The position numbers and the translations under genes were made by a program. Of a DNA stretch of 38,042 bases, positions 16,337 to 28,642 are shown piece after piece. The DNA is from Bryobacteraceae bacterium. Its GTDB lineage: Bacteria; Acidobacteriota; Terriglobia; Bryobacterales; Bryobacteraceae. The notes beneath the pieces are model-generated. The model had not been told where the DNA came from. It saw only the letters and a program-made list of their open reading frames with translations, and did not search any database. Every line of letters starts with the position of its first letter. The stretch's first letter is position 1. Where the stretch lies: contig JARKOC010000505.1 of the NCBI GenBank assembly GCA_029975915.1, forward strand, positions 1 through 38,042. The letters run 5' to 3'.

Positions 16337-18638
16337 AAGCTCGCTTCGTCAAACCCGGGAACACCTGTCGAACCGCCTCGGCCGGTACCTGGGCGACGAC
16401 CATGTCACGTCGCTGCTCCGCCAACTCGACACGCTGGAAGAAGAACTGAAATCCGATCCCGTCGTTCCGGTCGCGCTTCTCGGTTCCACTGGCAGCGGCA
16501 AGTCGACGCTTCTGAACGCCCTCCTGCAGTTCCAGATCCTGCCGGTAAGCGCGATGAAGCCCTGCACCTCGGTGGTGACCACGGTTCGCTCGGTGGCGAC
16601 CGCCTCGTATCGCGCTGAGGTCCGGTTTCTGACGCAACAGGAGTGGGAGCGCGAACTCGGCATCTCTGAAGAGATCCTCGCGTCTGAGGCGGACGATCCC
16701 ACTGACCCCGGAGATTGGGATGCGATTCGGAAATCGGTCAAGGCAAAGCTCAAGGCCGTTTATCAGGTTGACGAATCCAAGCTCGATCACCCGCACGAGG
16801 TCCGCACATTGCCGCTGCCCGGGGACTTGGTCGAACTGATGCAGCCGGGGGCGCCGCCTCGCATCCTGACCAGCCCGGACGCGAAAGGTCTCAAGGAGCA
16901 GCTGCGCGAGTATCTCAGCGGCGAGCACCGCTATTGGCCCCTGGTGAAGATTGTCGATATCACAGGCCCGTTCGAGACCCTGCCGCGCGGCATTCAACTG
17001 GTGGACCTGCCCGGCGTCAACGATCCGAACGAAGCACGCGAGGAGGTCACACGCCGCTATCTGCGTGAGTCCCCCTATCTTTGGGCCCTCTTCAACATCA
17101 AGCGCGGGCTGACCAAAGACGTCCGCACGCTGCTTCTGGAACAAAAGCTCCTCCGCCAACTGCTGCTGGACGGCAAGGTCCACGCGCTCACTCTGATCGG
17201 CACGCACGCCGACGAAATCGACACCGACGATGAGACGCTCGCTGAGCTGGGGCTGGATGGGGATGCCACGGTCCGCGACGCCATTCTGGCCCGGAATGAC
17301 AGAGTGAAACGGGACTTCCGGGACGAGTTGCTGGACATCGCTGCTGAGCTAGCCCGCCAGGCTGGAGAGGGCGCCGATGGGCTGAGACGGCTCCAGGAAT
17401 CCCTCTCCCAAACCTGTGTCTTCACAGTCTCCACCAAGGCCTATCTGCGCCTTTGTGGCGCCCTCGGAGGCCAGAAGGACTACGGCCTCGAAGACCCGCC
17501 CGACACGCAGGTCCCTCAACTGCGCCGGCACCTCGAAGAGATCGCCCGGCACCAAGGAATTGAAGAACGAAATCAGGAGGTGATGACAAAGCTGGATCTC
17601 TTGCTGCAAGAGATCCAGGCGCAGTTTCGCTCCCGCCGCGCCATCCTCTCCCAGCGAAGCGAAGGACTCGCCGAAGAGCTCCAACGGATTCAGAGCCAGA
17701 TTGAAGGTCCCCGGGAGCAGTTGGCTCGCGACTTGGAGGAAGTCCAGCACGATGCCGATGGGGATTTCCGGAATCGTCAGGAACATTTGGATGAGCGTCT
17801 GGAACAGGCTGTCGAACGGGCGCTGAAACATATCGGTTTGCAGGTCGAAGGTTGGGGCTCCCTGCACTGGGCCACGTTGCGGGCGATCGTTGCGCGCGAC
17901 GGCCAATTCCTCAGCCCATCCACCGGCAAACGGCATGACCTCAACGCCGGCCTCGCAGAGCCCCTCCTGCAGAGCATCCCCTTCGCCTGGGATGACTTCT
18001 TTGGCCGGCAGCTCGAGCGCATCACGACATGGGCGCGCGGCAAGCTGGAGCGGCATATCGACGTTTACCTGGAGCGTCTGAAGCTAGAGGTAGTCCGCAG
18101 CCAGGGGTTCACGGACGACACCGTGAAGAGCCTCGACGACGACATGAAGACCGCGCGGCAATCGCTGATGCTCCAGATCGATCAGGCGGAAGCCGGGTTG
18201 AAGCGCACGATCGAAGAACGGCGCCGGCAACTTGCCGCCGGGATCCTGCCGACGGTCAGCAGTATCATGACGCCTGCCTATGAACGTTGCCGGCAGGAAC
18301 GCGGTTCCGGGATGAAGATGCGCATCCTCGGCGTGGTCCAACGGCACGCAAAAGACGCCGCGGAGAGGATCTTCACGACCATCCGATCTGACATCCGTGA
18401 GGGGGTGACCGAACTGGGTGTGCAGCTATCGGGCGAGATCGCGCAGGTCGCGCAATACGCCTTGCAGCAGGCCGACCGGGTACGCCAAAACCTGGGTGGT
18501 GGCCGGTGGCTGAGCGAGGTGGGAAACGTGAAGACGGCGATACAAGAACTGGATGAGATGTCAGAGCAGGTCGAAGGTCTGAGGCCGCCGAAGGTACAGC
18601 ACGCCCTCGCCGCTGCTGGCTCGAAGGAGGAACTGTGA
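16317..18638 (+). CDS. Dynamin-like large GTPase
   Basis: 773 aa from the ATG at 16317, overlapping the previous gene by 20 nt, with ACGGAGG upstream. G1 is GSTGSGKST (56-64), the switch I Thr is in KPCTS (81-85) and G3 is DLPG (230-233). The expected G4 T/N-KxD is THAD (296-299), so the Lys is replaced by His-Ala, which may relax guanine recognition. The rest (about 380-770) is helical and partly coiled coil, as in bacterial dynamin-like proteins. I see no transmembrane helix, so membrane action would need a peripheral contact. Dynamin-like proteins are known to protect bacteria from phage by acting at membranes. Here the gene lies between the PLD-like gene and a DNA methylase, so a role in assembling or gating the complex is also possible. 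The stop overlaps the next GTG. Confidence 0.85.
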   Translation: MSPADLRSSLRQTREHLSNRLGRYLGDDHVTSLLRQLDTLEEELKSDPVVPVALLGSTGSGKSTLLNALLQFQILPVSAMKPCTSVVTTVRSVATASYRAEVRFLTQQEWERELGISEEILASEADDPTDPGDWDAIRKSVKAKLKAVYQVDESKLDHPHEVRTLPLPGDLVELMQPGAPPRILTSPDAKGLKEQLREYLSGEHRYWPLVKIVDITGPFETLPRGIQLVDLPGVNDPNEAREEVTRRYLRESPYLWALFNIKRGLTKDVRTLLLEQKLLRQLLLDGKVHALTLIGTHADEIDTDDETLAELGLDGDATVRDAILARNDRVKRDFRDELLDIAAELARQAGEGADGLRRLQESLSQTCVFTVSTKAYLRLCGALGGQKDYGLEDPPDTQVPQLRRHLEEIARHQGIEERNQEVMTKLDLLLQEIQAQFRSRRAILSQRSEGLAEELQRIQSQIEGPREQLARDLEEVQHDADGDFRNRQEHLDERLEQAVERALKHIGLQVEGWGSLHWATLRAIVARDGQFLSPSTGKRHDLNAGLAEPLLQSIPFAWDDFFGRQLERITTWARGKLERHIDVYLERLKLEVVRSQGFTDDTVKSLDDDMKTARQSLMLQIDQAEAGLKRTIEERRRQLAAGILPTVSSIMTPAYERCRQERGSGMKMRILGVVQRHAKDAAERIFTTIRSDIREGVTELGVQLSGEIAQVAQYALQQADRVRQNLGGGRWLSEVGNVKTAIQELDEMSEQVEGLRPPKVQHALAAAGSKEEL

Positions 18639-21364
18639 AGAAGAAACTGATTGAGGTGGCCTTGCCACTCGACAAGATCAACGCGGCGGCCGCAAAAGAA
18701 AAGAACATACGTTTTGGCCATCCATCGACGCTTCATCTCTGGTGGGCGCGACGCCCTCTCGCGGCATGCCGGGCTGTGCTGTTCGCCTCCCTTGTTGACG
18801 ATCCTTCGGCAAATCCGGAGCGGTTCCCGACACCCGAAGCTCAGCAAATCGAACGAGATAGGCTGTTCGCCATTCTAGAGCGACTGGTTCAATGGAAAAG
18901 CTCAAATAACGAATCAGTCTTGGCTGCTGCCCGGGATGAAATCATGAAGTCCACGGGGGGTGACCCACCACCGATCTACGATCCCTTCTGTGGTGGTGGA
19001 TCAATTCCACTGGAGGCCCTTCGACTCGGCTTGAGGGCGTACGGAAGTGATCTGAACCCTATTCCAGTGCTTCTTACCAAGGCAATGATCGAATTGCCGG
19101 CGAGGTTTGCGCACCGGCCGCCAGCAAATCCCCGATCTGACGCGCAGAGCGGCCTGGGGGATTGGAGGGGGACTCGTGGCCTTGCCGAGGATGTTCGCTA
19201 CTACGGCGGCTGGATGCGGGCCCGCGCCTGGGAACGAATTGGGGCCTACTATCCGACAGCGCAATTACCTAAGGACAAAGGAGGCGGGAAAGCCCCCGTT
19301 ATCGCGTGGCTTTGGGCTCGGACGGTGCAGTGTCCGAATCCAGCTTGTGCTGGGAGAATGCCGCTAATGCGCTCATTCTCGCTGTCGACGAAGGTCGGAA
19401 AAGAAGCTTGGCTTGAACCAATCGTGGACAAGCAAGCACGATCTGTGAGGTTTGAAGTGCGCTCAGGTCCGGGTACGCCTCCAGCGTCCCCAAAACTGGG
19501 TCGAGGTGCCAAGTTTCGATGTCTCATCTGCGGCGAGCCGGCGCCGGAGGACCACATCAAAACAGAGGGTGCTGCTGGCAGGATGGGCAGACAGTTAACC
19601 GCGATTGTTGCGGACACCCCTGGCGGTCGAATCTACCTTCCGGCTGCTTCAGATCACATAGAAGCTTCGGAAAGAGCGACCCCGAACTGGCGGCCCGAGG
19701 AGGCAATCGCAAACGATCCCCGCAATCTCTGGTGCATCCCTTATGGTCTGCGAAGGTTTTGCGATTTGTTTACCGATCGTCAACTGCTCGCTTTGACGAC
19801 GTACGCGGACTTGGTCCAGGAGGCACGATCAGAATGTGTGCGGGACGGGGCGACGGAGGAGTACGCGAACGCGGTGGCCACCTACCTTGCGCTTGGCGTC
19901 AGTCGCCTGACGGACATCTGCAATGCTCTCTGCCGCTGGGAGAACACGAAAACTCAAGTGCGGAATCTGTTTGGACGCCAAGCAATTCCGATGGTTTGGG
20001 ACTTCGCTGAGACCAATGTCTTCGGCGATGCTGCTGGCGACTATGAGACTTCCTTAGGCAACCTGGTCAGAGCTCTCGAGGCACTACCGCTCGGGCAACC
20101 CGGCTCTGTTCGGCAGTCCGAAGTGGCATCTGCTGATGTTCCGCCCAGAGTAGTCTTCTCTACCGATCCTCCCTACTATGACAACATCAGCTACGCCGAT
20201 CTGTCGGACTTCTTTTATGTGTGGCTCAGGCGCTGTCTCAGATCTATCTATCCCGATCTCTTCGGTACGGTCCTTGTGCCAAAAGCAGATGAATTAGTGG
20301 CCAATCCTTATCGCTTTGATGGGAGTAGTGCCCGTGCGCAGGAGTTCTTTGAGAGCGCATTTGGGCGGGCATTCGGTCGGTTGCGGGCTGAACAGAATCG
20401 AGAGTTCCCCTTGACCGTGTACTACGCGTTCAAACAATCCGAGACCGACGACGACGAAGATGGCGAGGTAGTGTCCTCAACCGGCTGGGAGACGATGCTG
20501 GAAGGGCTTTTGAAGGCAGGATTCCAGGTGACTGGCACTTGGCCGATTAGGAGCGAAGCTGCTAACCGGCCCATTGCTGATGGTACCAACGCGCTGGCGT
20601 CATCAATCGTACTTGCCTGCAGGCCACGAACTGAGAGCGCCGTCATTACGACGGAGATGGATCTTCAACAAGCGCTTCGGGCCGAGTTGCCGACGGCACT
20701 CCGCACTATGCAGCAGGAGAGTATTGCCCCCGTTGATCTGGCCCAGGCTGCGATTGGACCTGGTATGGCGATCTACTCGCGCTATTCAAAGGTCTTGGGG
20801 CCAGATGGCAAACCAGTGTCGGTCCGAAAAGCCCTTGAGATGATCAACCGGGTCCTCGACGAGGTTCTCTCCGAACAGGAAGGCGAGTTCGATTCCGACA
20901 CCCGCTTTGCCCTTGCATGGTTCCAGCAGTTTGGCATGCGTTCTGGCACCTTCGGCACCGCGGACGTCCTCAGCCGCGCCATGAACATCGGCGTGACCGG
21001 CATGGAGAACGCGGGAATCCTCGAAGCGAAGGCCGGCACCGTGCGACTCCTCAAATGGGAGGAACTCCCCGAGGACTGGGATCCAGAAAAGGATCACCGG
21101 CTCACCGTCTGGGAAATGACCCATCACCTGATTCGCCTCATGTACAAGGAGAGCGACGCGGCTGCTGCACGCGTCTTGGCGAAGTTGGGTGACGACGGTG
21201 AGAAGGCGCGGGATCTTGCCTACCGTCTGTACCAAGTCTGCGAACGAAGCAAGTGGTCGCAGGAAGCTCAGCCTTACAACGCGCTGGTTGTCGCGTGGCC
21301 GAACCTAACGGCTGAGGCGCGGCGGCTTGAGAAAAGATCGACACCTGAGCAAATGACGCTGTAA
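18635..21364 (+). CDS. DUF1156-type adenine-specific DNA methylase
   Basis: 909 aa from a GTG that overlaps the GTPase stop. The N-terminus (EKNIRFGHPSTLHLWWARRP) is the DUF1156 signature. The SAM-binding motif DPFCGGGSIPLEA is at 116-128 and the catalytic DPPY at 511-514. Between them are two CxxC pairs (in QCPNPAC and FRCLICG), a likely zinc ribbon in the target-recognition part. The enzyme would transfer a methyl group to adenine N6 in host DNA, marking self. GC content drops to about 47-48% around 20161-20340 and rises to 62-68% after about 20940, suggesting a mosaic gene. DUF1156 methylases commonly accompany DUF499 ATPases and SF2 helicases in defence islands, as here. Confidence 0.92.
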   Translation: MKKKLIEVALPLDKINAAAAKEKNIRFGHPSTLHLWWARRPLAACRAVLFASLVDDPSANPERFPTPEAQQIERDRLFAILERLVQWKSSNNESVLAAARDEIMKSTGGDPPPIYDPFCGGGSIPLEALRLGLRAYGSDLNPIPVLLTKAMIELPARFAHRPPANPRSDAQSGLGDWRGTRGLAEDVRYYGGWMRARAWERIGAYYPTAQLPKDKGGGKAPVIAWLWARTVQCPNPACAGRMPLMRSFSLSTKVGKEAWLEPIVDKQARSVRFEVRSGPGTPPASPKLGRGAKFRCLICGEPAPEDHIKTEGAAGRMGRQLTAIVADTPGGRIYLPAASDHIEASERATPNWRPEEAIANDPRNLWCIPYGLRRFCDLFTDRQLLALTTYADLVQEARSECVRDGATEEYANAVATYLALGVSRLTDICNALCRWENTKTQVRNLFGRQAIPMVWDFAETNVFGDAAGDYETSLGNLVRALEALPLGQPGSVRQSEVASADVPPRVVFSTDPPYYDNISYADLSDFFYVWLRRCLRSIYPDLFGTVLVPKADELVANPYRFDGSSARAQEFFESAFGRAFGRLRAEQNREFPLTVYYAFKQSETDDDEDGEVVSSTGWETMLEGLLKAGFQVTGTWPIRSEAANRPIADGTNALASSIVLACRPRTESAVITTEMDLQQALRAELPTALRTMQQESIAPVDLAQAAIGPGMAIYSRYSKVLGPDGKPVSVRKALEMINRVLDEVLSEQEGEFDSDTRFALAWFQQFGMRSGTFGTADVLSRAMNIGVTGMENAGILEAKAGTVRLLKWEELPEDWDPEKDHRLTVWEMTHHLIRLMYKESDAAAARVLAKLGDDGEKARDLAYRLYQVCERSKWSQEAQPYNALVVAWPNLTAEARRLEKRSTPEQMTL

Positions 21365-21387
21365 CGAGGAGCCGAGGAAACAAAGAG

Positions 21388-24783
<3,396 letters not shown>

Positions 24784-24796
24784 AGGCTTGTGGCAT

Positions 24797-24822
24797 CGAC
24801 CGCGCGGTGGCCCGCGCGGTCG
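24797..24822. terminator. GC-rich hairpin between convergent genes
   Basis: An 11-bp perfect stem, CGACCGCGCGG pairing with CCGCGCGGTCG, with a TGGC loop, starts 13 bp after the DUF499 stop. It has no T-run, so it is not a classical intrinsic terminator on either strand. It lies between convergent genes and would slow or end transcription from both sides. The rest of 24784-24880 shows nothing further. Confidence 0.55.
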
Positions 24823-24880
24823 GAGAGCAGGAGAGCACGCGGGGACGTAGACCACGCCCTTGTTTCGAATTCGGTTATTA

Positions 24881-25447
24881 CTAGTTGCCTGCTTCTCGAA
24901 CACGAGAGGCAGGGACATAGCCTTTCTCTTCGAGTTGTGCCAGAGCGAGGTCGATTGCGCCGACAGAAAAATGCGGCTTCACGTCGTGAACCTGTTGAAT
25001 CAACTCGTCCCGGGACAGGCCAGGTCTTGAAAGGTAGATCAGCGTCGATCGCAATTCCAGCTCTTTGGCGCTCAACCCTCCAAAGTCAGTAACCACCTTC
25101 TCCAGCGCTTCACCTGCGTTTTGAAGAAATGAACTCGAACGCTCACGAATCTCTTGGTTGCTCGGCCCTGGATGGATCTCGTAGCCGCCATAGCTTGGGT
25201 CGTGGAGCACCTTAGCACCACCGTAGGCTTCAACCACATCCAAGTCCCTGGCTACATCCGAGCAGAAGGGGCCGTAGGTGTACAGAGTGTAGCCGTAGTC
25301 AACATCAACTCCGAACGAACGCTGGAGCAGAAAGACGATTTTCTGCAAGGCGGTCTTGCCGAGGCGGAAATTGGCGCCGTGGAAGCGATCGACGACTTCC
25401 GCGATCAGAGCGTATCGTTCAAGAGGGACTTCAGTGTGTGTTGCCAT
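24881..25447 (-). CDS. YwgA-like protein
   Basis: 188 aa from the ATG at 25447, chosen for GGTGG five bases upstream; another ATG at 25459 adds four residues. The segment LGKTALQKIVFLLQ followed by YGYTLYTYGPFCSDVARDLD resembles YwgA of Bacillus, a small helical protein of unknown function that is typically encoded next to the HD phosphohydrolase YwfO. The same pairing is seen here: the gene begins a few bases after the HD gene's stop. Function unknown; partner or inhibitor of the HD enzyme is inference. Confidence 0.75.
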   Translation of the reverse strand: MATHTEVPLERYALIAEVVDRFHGANFRLGKTALQKIVFLLQRSFGVDVDYGYTLYTYGPFCSDVARDLDVVEAYGGAKVLHDPSYGGYEIHPGPSNQEIRERSSSFLQNAGEALEKVVTDFGGLSAKELELRSTLIYLSRPGLSRDELIQQVHDVKPHFSVGAIDLALAQLEEKGYVPASRVREAGN

Positions 25448-25460
25448 GTGAGCCACCATG

Positions 25461-26771
25461 CTATTGTAATATTATATTCGCTTTTTCTTTGCTGTCCAGG
25501 GGAACGTAGACTCTTGCCTGAAAAACAGGATCGAGCCCCTTCACCACCGCCGACCGATCAGGCAGTTCTGCAGCGCGTTTCCCATCCGTAACGAAGATGC
25601 CCGCCTTGTCAAACTTATACCAAGCGCTATCGGCGAGATCTAGCCACCCTCCCAATGGGGCGACCTTCGGCAATGTATCTCGTTGTAATTCAAGAACTTC
25701 TTTCGGTGTTGGAGTAGCCGTTGTCCGAGCCACAACACGATCGTGCCGGCGCTGACGGATGACATCGCCGTGTGCCCCGGCCATTCCATTGTCGATCAAA
25801 TCCCAGACGACTGGGTCGGTCCACGCCAGATAACGATCGAGGTTCTTCCTGTTCTCCGCGTCCTTCATCTCCTCAGCCTTGTCCGCGATTGGGGGGAGGA
25901 AGGTTTGTACTGGCTGCTCCTCACGTTGCCGATAATCCTGTTCAAGGACGAATTTCAAAACTCCAGTGATGTGGTGATCGTAAGCGCGGCGGGTGTGGTG
26001 AAAATAGACCTGCGTGAACATCATGTATCGCGCGATGATGAGTCCCTCCACAGCCTGTATTCCGCCCTCTTCGACGGCCACGGTAAGTTCCTCAGTTTCG
26101 GGGTGATCGGCCACCGTAAGGGTGGATACAAGGCGATGAAGATCATATCGCCCGTAGGCGACGCCGATGTGGTGTGAGTCTCGGAGCAAATAGTCCGCAC
26201 GATCGGCGTCCATCTGGCCCTTGACCAGTTCGCGCCAAAAGAGCATGTTCTTGGGTGGCTTGCCATGGCCCAAGAAGGCACACAATTCTTCGGCTGTGAT
26301 CCTGTGCACGTTGTCGGGATGGTTGTTGATAACATCGGCGAAGAAGTGCCGGATGATTGCCGCTGAGTAGTCTTCGTGGTCAAATCGTTTCCGTTTCCCC
26401 GGACTTTGGGGCATCACGTCCTCGCCAGCATGGGAGAACGGAGCGTGACCAACATCGTGAAGAAGAGCAGCGAGACGCACCATTACTTCCGCACGGTCTA
26501 AGTCGTCCTTCGTGAAAGATGGGTTAGAAGGTTGCAGACGTTCGATTTCCGACCGAACCTGGTTGAACATCAGAGTAGCCACGTGCTTGACGCCGAGCGA
26601 GTGTTCAAATCTGGTGTGGTTCGCGGCCGGATACACCATATCCGTCAATGCAAGCTGGCGAATGCGACGAAGTCTCTGGTAGACCGGATGGTCGACAATA
26701 TCCTGTTCAAGCGGGGTGAGCTTCACGAAACCGTGAATTGGACATCGAACCTCTTTGTCCCGTCTTGGCAT
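25461..26771 (-). CDS. HD-domain phosphohydrolase (YwfO/SAMHD1-like)
   Basis: 436 aa. The N-terminus IHGFVKLTPLEQDIVDHPVY, then YQRLRRIRQL and NHTRFEHSLGV (51-61), is typical of COG1078-type dNTP triphosphohydrolases. Metal ligands are visible: H57, H105-D106 in LLHDVGHAPFSH and D190 in DADRADYLLRDSHH. It likely hydrolyses dNTPs or related nucleotides, which can starve phage replication. The ATG has no clear Shine-Dalgarno. It forms a two-gene unit with the YwgA-like gene, convergent with the helicase-to-DUF499 operon. GC content is lower than in the neighbours (53% in one 60-base stretch counted), a hint of separate origin. Confidence 0.88.
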   Translation of the reverse strand: MPRRDKEVRCPIHGFVKLTPLEQDIVDHPVYQRLRRIRQLALTDMVYPAANHTRFEHSLGVKHVATLMFNQVRSEIERLQPSNPSFTKDDLDRAEVMVRLAALLHDVGHAPFSHAGEDVMPQSPGKRKRFDHEDYSAAIIRHFFADVINNHPDNVHRITAEELCAFLGHGKPPKNMLFWRELVKGQMDADRADYLLRDSHHIGVAYGRYDLHRLVSTLTVADHPETEELTVAVEEGGIQAVEGLIIARYMMFTQVYFHHTRRAYDHHITGVLKFVLEQDYRQREEQPVQTFLPPIADKAEEMKDAENRKNLDRYLAWTDPVVWDLIDNGMAGAHGDVIRQRRHDRVVARTTATPTPKEVLELQRDTLPKVAPLGGWLDLADSAWYKFDKAGIFVTDGKRAAELPDRSAVVKGLDPVFQARVYVPLDSKEKANIILQ

Positions 26772-27079
26772 TGTGATCTGAGGCCCTTGGCCTGCCTAAA
26801 GGCGCAGTGTGAGCCTTCTGAGAAGCGTATCATATCCAAACATTTCTGCGCTCAGTTGTTTCATTCGCGAATGCTCGGCTGGTCCGGCGAGCTGCAGTCT
26901 TCTGAGAGTCTAGGCGGCGGAAGTTCTACAGCGGGCAATTGGGCTGCAATAGTTCGGTAAGTGTAATCGCTACTATCACTTGCATTCCTCCAACAGAAAG
27001 GCCATATATATGATTTTGGCCGTGTCCCGGTCCTGGCCGACGGTGCGGCCCAGAGCCTTGCCTTCGCGCGGACATCGCC
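26772..27079. other. Intergenic region between divergent HD and recombinase genes
   Basis: 308 bp without a convincing gene. It must hold the promoters of both flanking genes. On the minus strand TATGAT occurs about 65 bp before the HD start, without a good -35. Two symmetric elements are seen: GTAAGTG / CACTTGC (26957-26963 and 26977-26983), a 20-bp-spaced imperfect inverted repeat, and a 10-bp palindrome CATATATATG (27003-27012) inside a GGCCA...TGGCC repeat (27000-27021). They could be recombinase or ParB sites, or the left end of the recombinase element; this is not shown. Confidence 0.4.
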
Positions 27080-28642
27080 ATGAGTGACCAAACAGGAACC
27101 GGCCCCGACCAACCTACCCCAACCATCCGCGCGGCGGAGTATGCCCGGATGTCCACCGAGCACCAGCAATACTCCATTGAGAACCAGGGTGAGGCCATTC
27201 GACAGTACGCCGAGCGGCGTGGAATGACCATCGTTCGGACGTATGCCGATTCCGGGAAAAGCGGTCTTCGCATTGACGGTCGTGAGGCACTGCAACGGCT
27301 GATCCGGGACGTTGAAAGTGGCGAGGCAGATTTCTCTGTCATCCTGGTTTACGACGTCAGCCGTTGGGGGCGGTTCCAGGACGCCGACGAGAGCGCCTAT
27401 TACGAGTACATCTGCCGCCGTGCCGGAATCAGCGTGCACTACTGCGCCGAGCAGTTCGATAACGATGGCAGCCCGGTCGCCACGATCGTCAAGGGTGTCA
27501 AACGCGCGATGGCAGGCGAATACAGCCGGGAGTTGTCGGCCAAAGTGTTCGCCGGCCAGTGCCGCCTTATCGAGCTCGGGTACCGGCAAGGTGGCCCGCC
27601 TGGCATCGGGCTGCGACGAATGTTGCTCGACCAGACCGGAGCGCCGAAAGGCGTCTTGTCTCGAGGTGAGCAGAAGAGCCTGCAGACGGATCGGGTGATT
27701 CTCGTTCCGGGGCCGCCGGAAGAAATCGCCGTCGTCAGCCGGATCTACCGGATGTTCGTTGAGGAAGCGAAAGTAGAGAGCGAAATTGCGCAACGCCTCA
27801 ATGCGGAAGGTATCCGCACGGACCTTGGCCGGGACTGGACGCGGGCCACGGTTCACCAAGTCCTGACGAACCAGAAGTACATCGGCAACAACGTCTATAA
27901 CCGTGTCTCATTCAAGCTGAAGAAGAAGCGGGTGGTCAATCCTCAGGAGATGTGGATTCACCGCGACGGAGCGTTCGAGGCCATCGTGGACCCCAGCCTG
28001 TACTTCATGGCGCAGGGAATCATTCGCGAGCGGAACCGCCGGTACTCGGACGCCGAACTGCTGGACAGCCTGAAACGGCTGTTGCAGAAGGAAGGCCGGT
28101 TGTCCGGAATCCTCATCGACGAGTCGGACGGCATGCCCACTAGTTCCGCCTATCGCTCCCGTTTCAAAAGCCTCGTGCGCGCCTATCGGCTCGTAGGCTA
28201 CACGCCGGAGCGTGATTTCGAGTTCATCGAGACCAACCGGCGTCTGCGTGCGATGTACCCGGAGATCGTGTCTGACGTGACGGCGAGGATCGAGGCTCTC
28301 GGCGGAGCCATCGAGAGGGATCGGGCAACTCAGATCCTCACGATCAACCGGGAGTTCACTGCATCACTGGTCATCGCGCGATGCCGGCACACGGCCGCGG
28401 GCGCCTTGCGCTGGCTGATTAGGCTGGATGCTGGCCTGCAGCCGGACATCACAGTGGCTATCCGACTCAATGCCGCCAACTCCGAGCCGATGGATTACTA
28501 CCTGCTTCCGTCGATTGACCTTCATTCCGGTCGGCTGCGGTTCGCGGAGGAGAACCGCCTGGCCCTCGATGCCTACCGTTTCACTACCCTCGACTACTTC
28601 TTCGGCATGGCCGAACGGATTCACATTCAGGAGGCAGCATGA
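27080..28642 (+). CDS. Serine recombinase (resolvase/invertase family, large type)
   Basis: 520 aa. The catalytic domain starts with EYARMS (20-25), giving nucleophile Ser25, and continues with the Arg-containing DVSRWGRFQD (92-101). A recombinase domain (KVESEIAQRLNAEGI and VHQVLTNQKYIGN) follows, then a C-terminal region without the Cys-rich zinc ribbon of many large serine integrases. It would cut and rejoin DNA through a serine-phosphate link at short sites. The ATG has no clear Shine-Dalgarno. Its stop overlaps the next ATG (ATGA), linking it to two ParB-like genes in a compact module. Confidence 0.92.
   Translation: MSDQTGTGPDQPTPTIRAAEYARMSTEHQQYSIENQGEAIRQYAERRGMTIVRTYADSGKSGLRIDGREALQRLIRDVESGEADFSVILVYDVSRWGRFQDADESAYYEYICRRAGISVHYCAEQFDNDGSPVATIVKGVKRAMAGEYSRELSAKVFAGQCRLIELGYRQGGPPGIGLRRMLLDQTGAPKGVLSRGEQKSLQTDRVILVPGPPEEIAVVSRIYRMFVEEAKVESEIAQRLNAEGIRTDLGRDWTRATVHQVLTNQKYIGNNVYNRVSFKLKKKRVVNPQEMWIHRDGAFEAIVDPSLYFMAQGIIRERNRRYSDAELLDSLKRLLQKEGRLSGILIDESDGMPTSSAYRSRFKSLVRAYRLVGYTPERDFEFIETNRRLRAMYPEIVSDVTARIEALGGAIERDRATQILTINREFTASLVIARCRHTAAGALRWLIRLDAGLQPDITVAIRLNAANSEPMDYYLLPSIDLHSGRLRFAEENRLALDAYRFTTLDYFFGMAERIHIQEAA

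Noticed and set aside
24797..24822. Classical rho-independent terminator
   Set aside because: The stem is strong, but there is no T-run on either side; kept only as a hairpin with probable terminating effect.
26861..27859. Minus-strand open frame of 332 codons
   Set aside because: Opposite the serine recombinase catalytic domain, which is clearly real.
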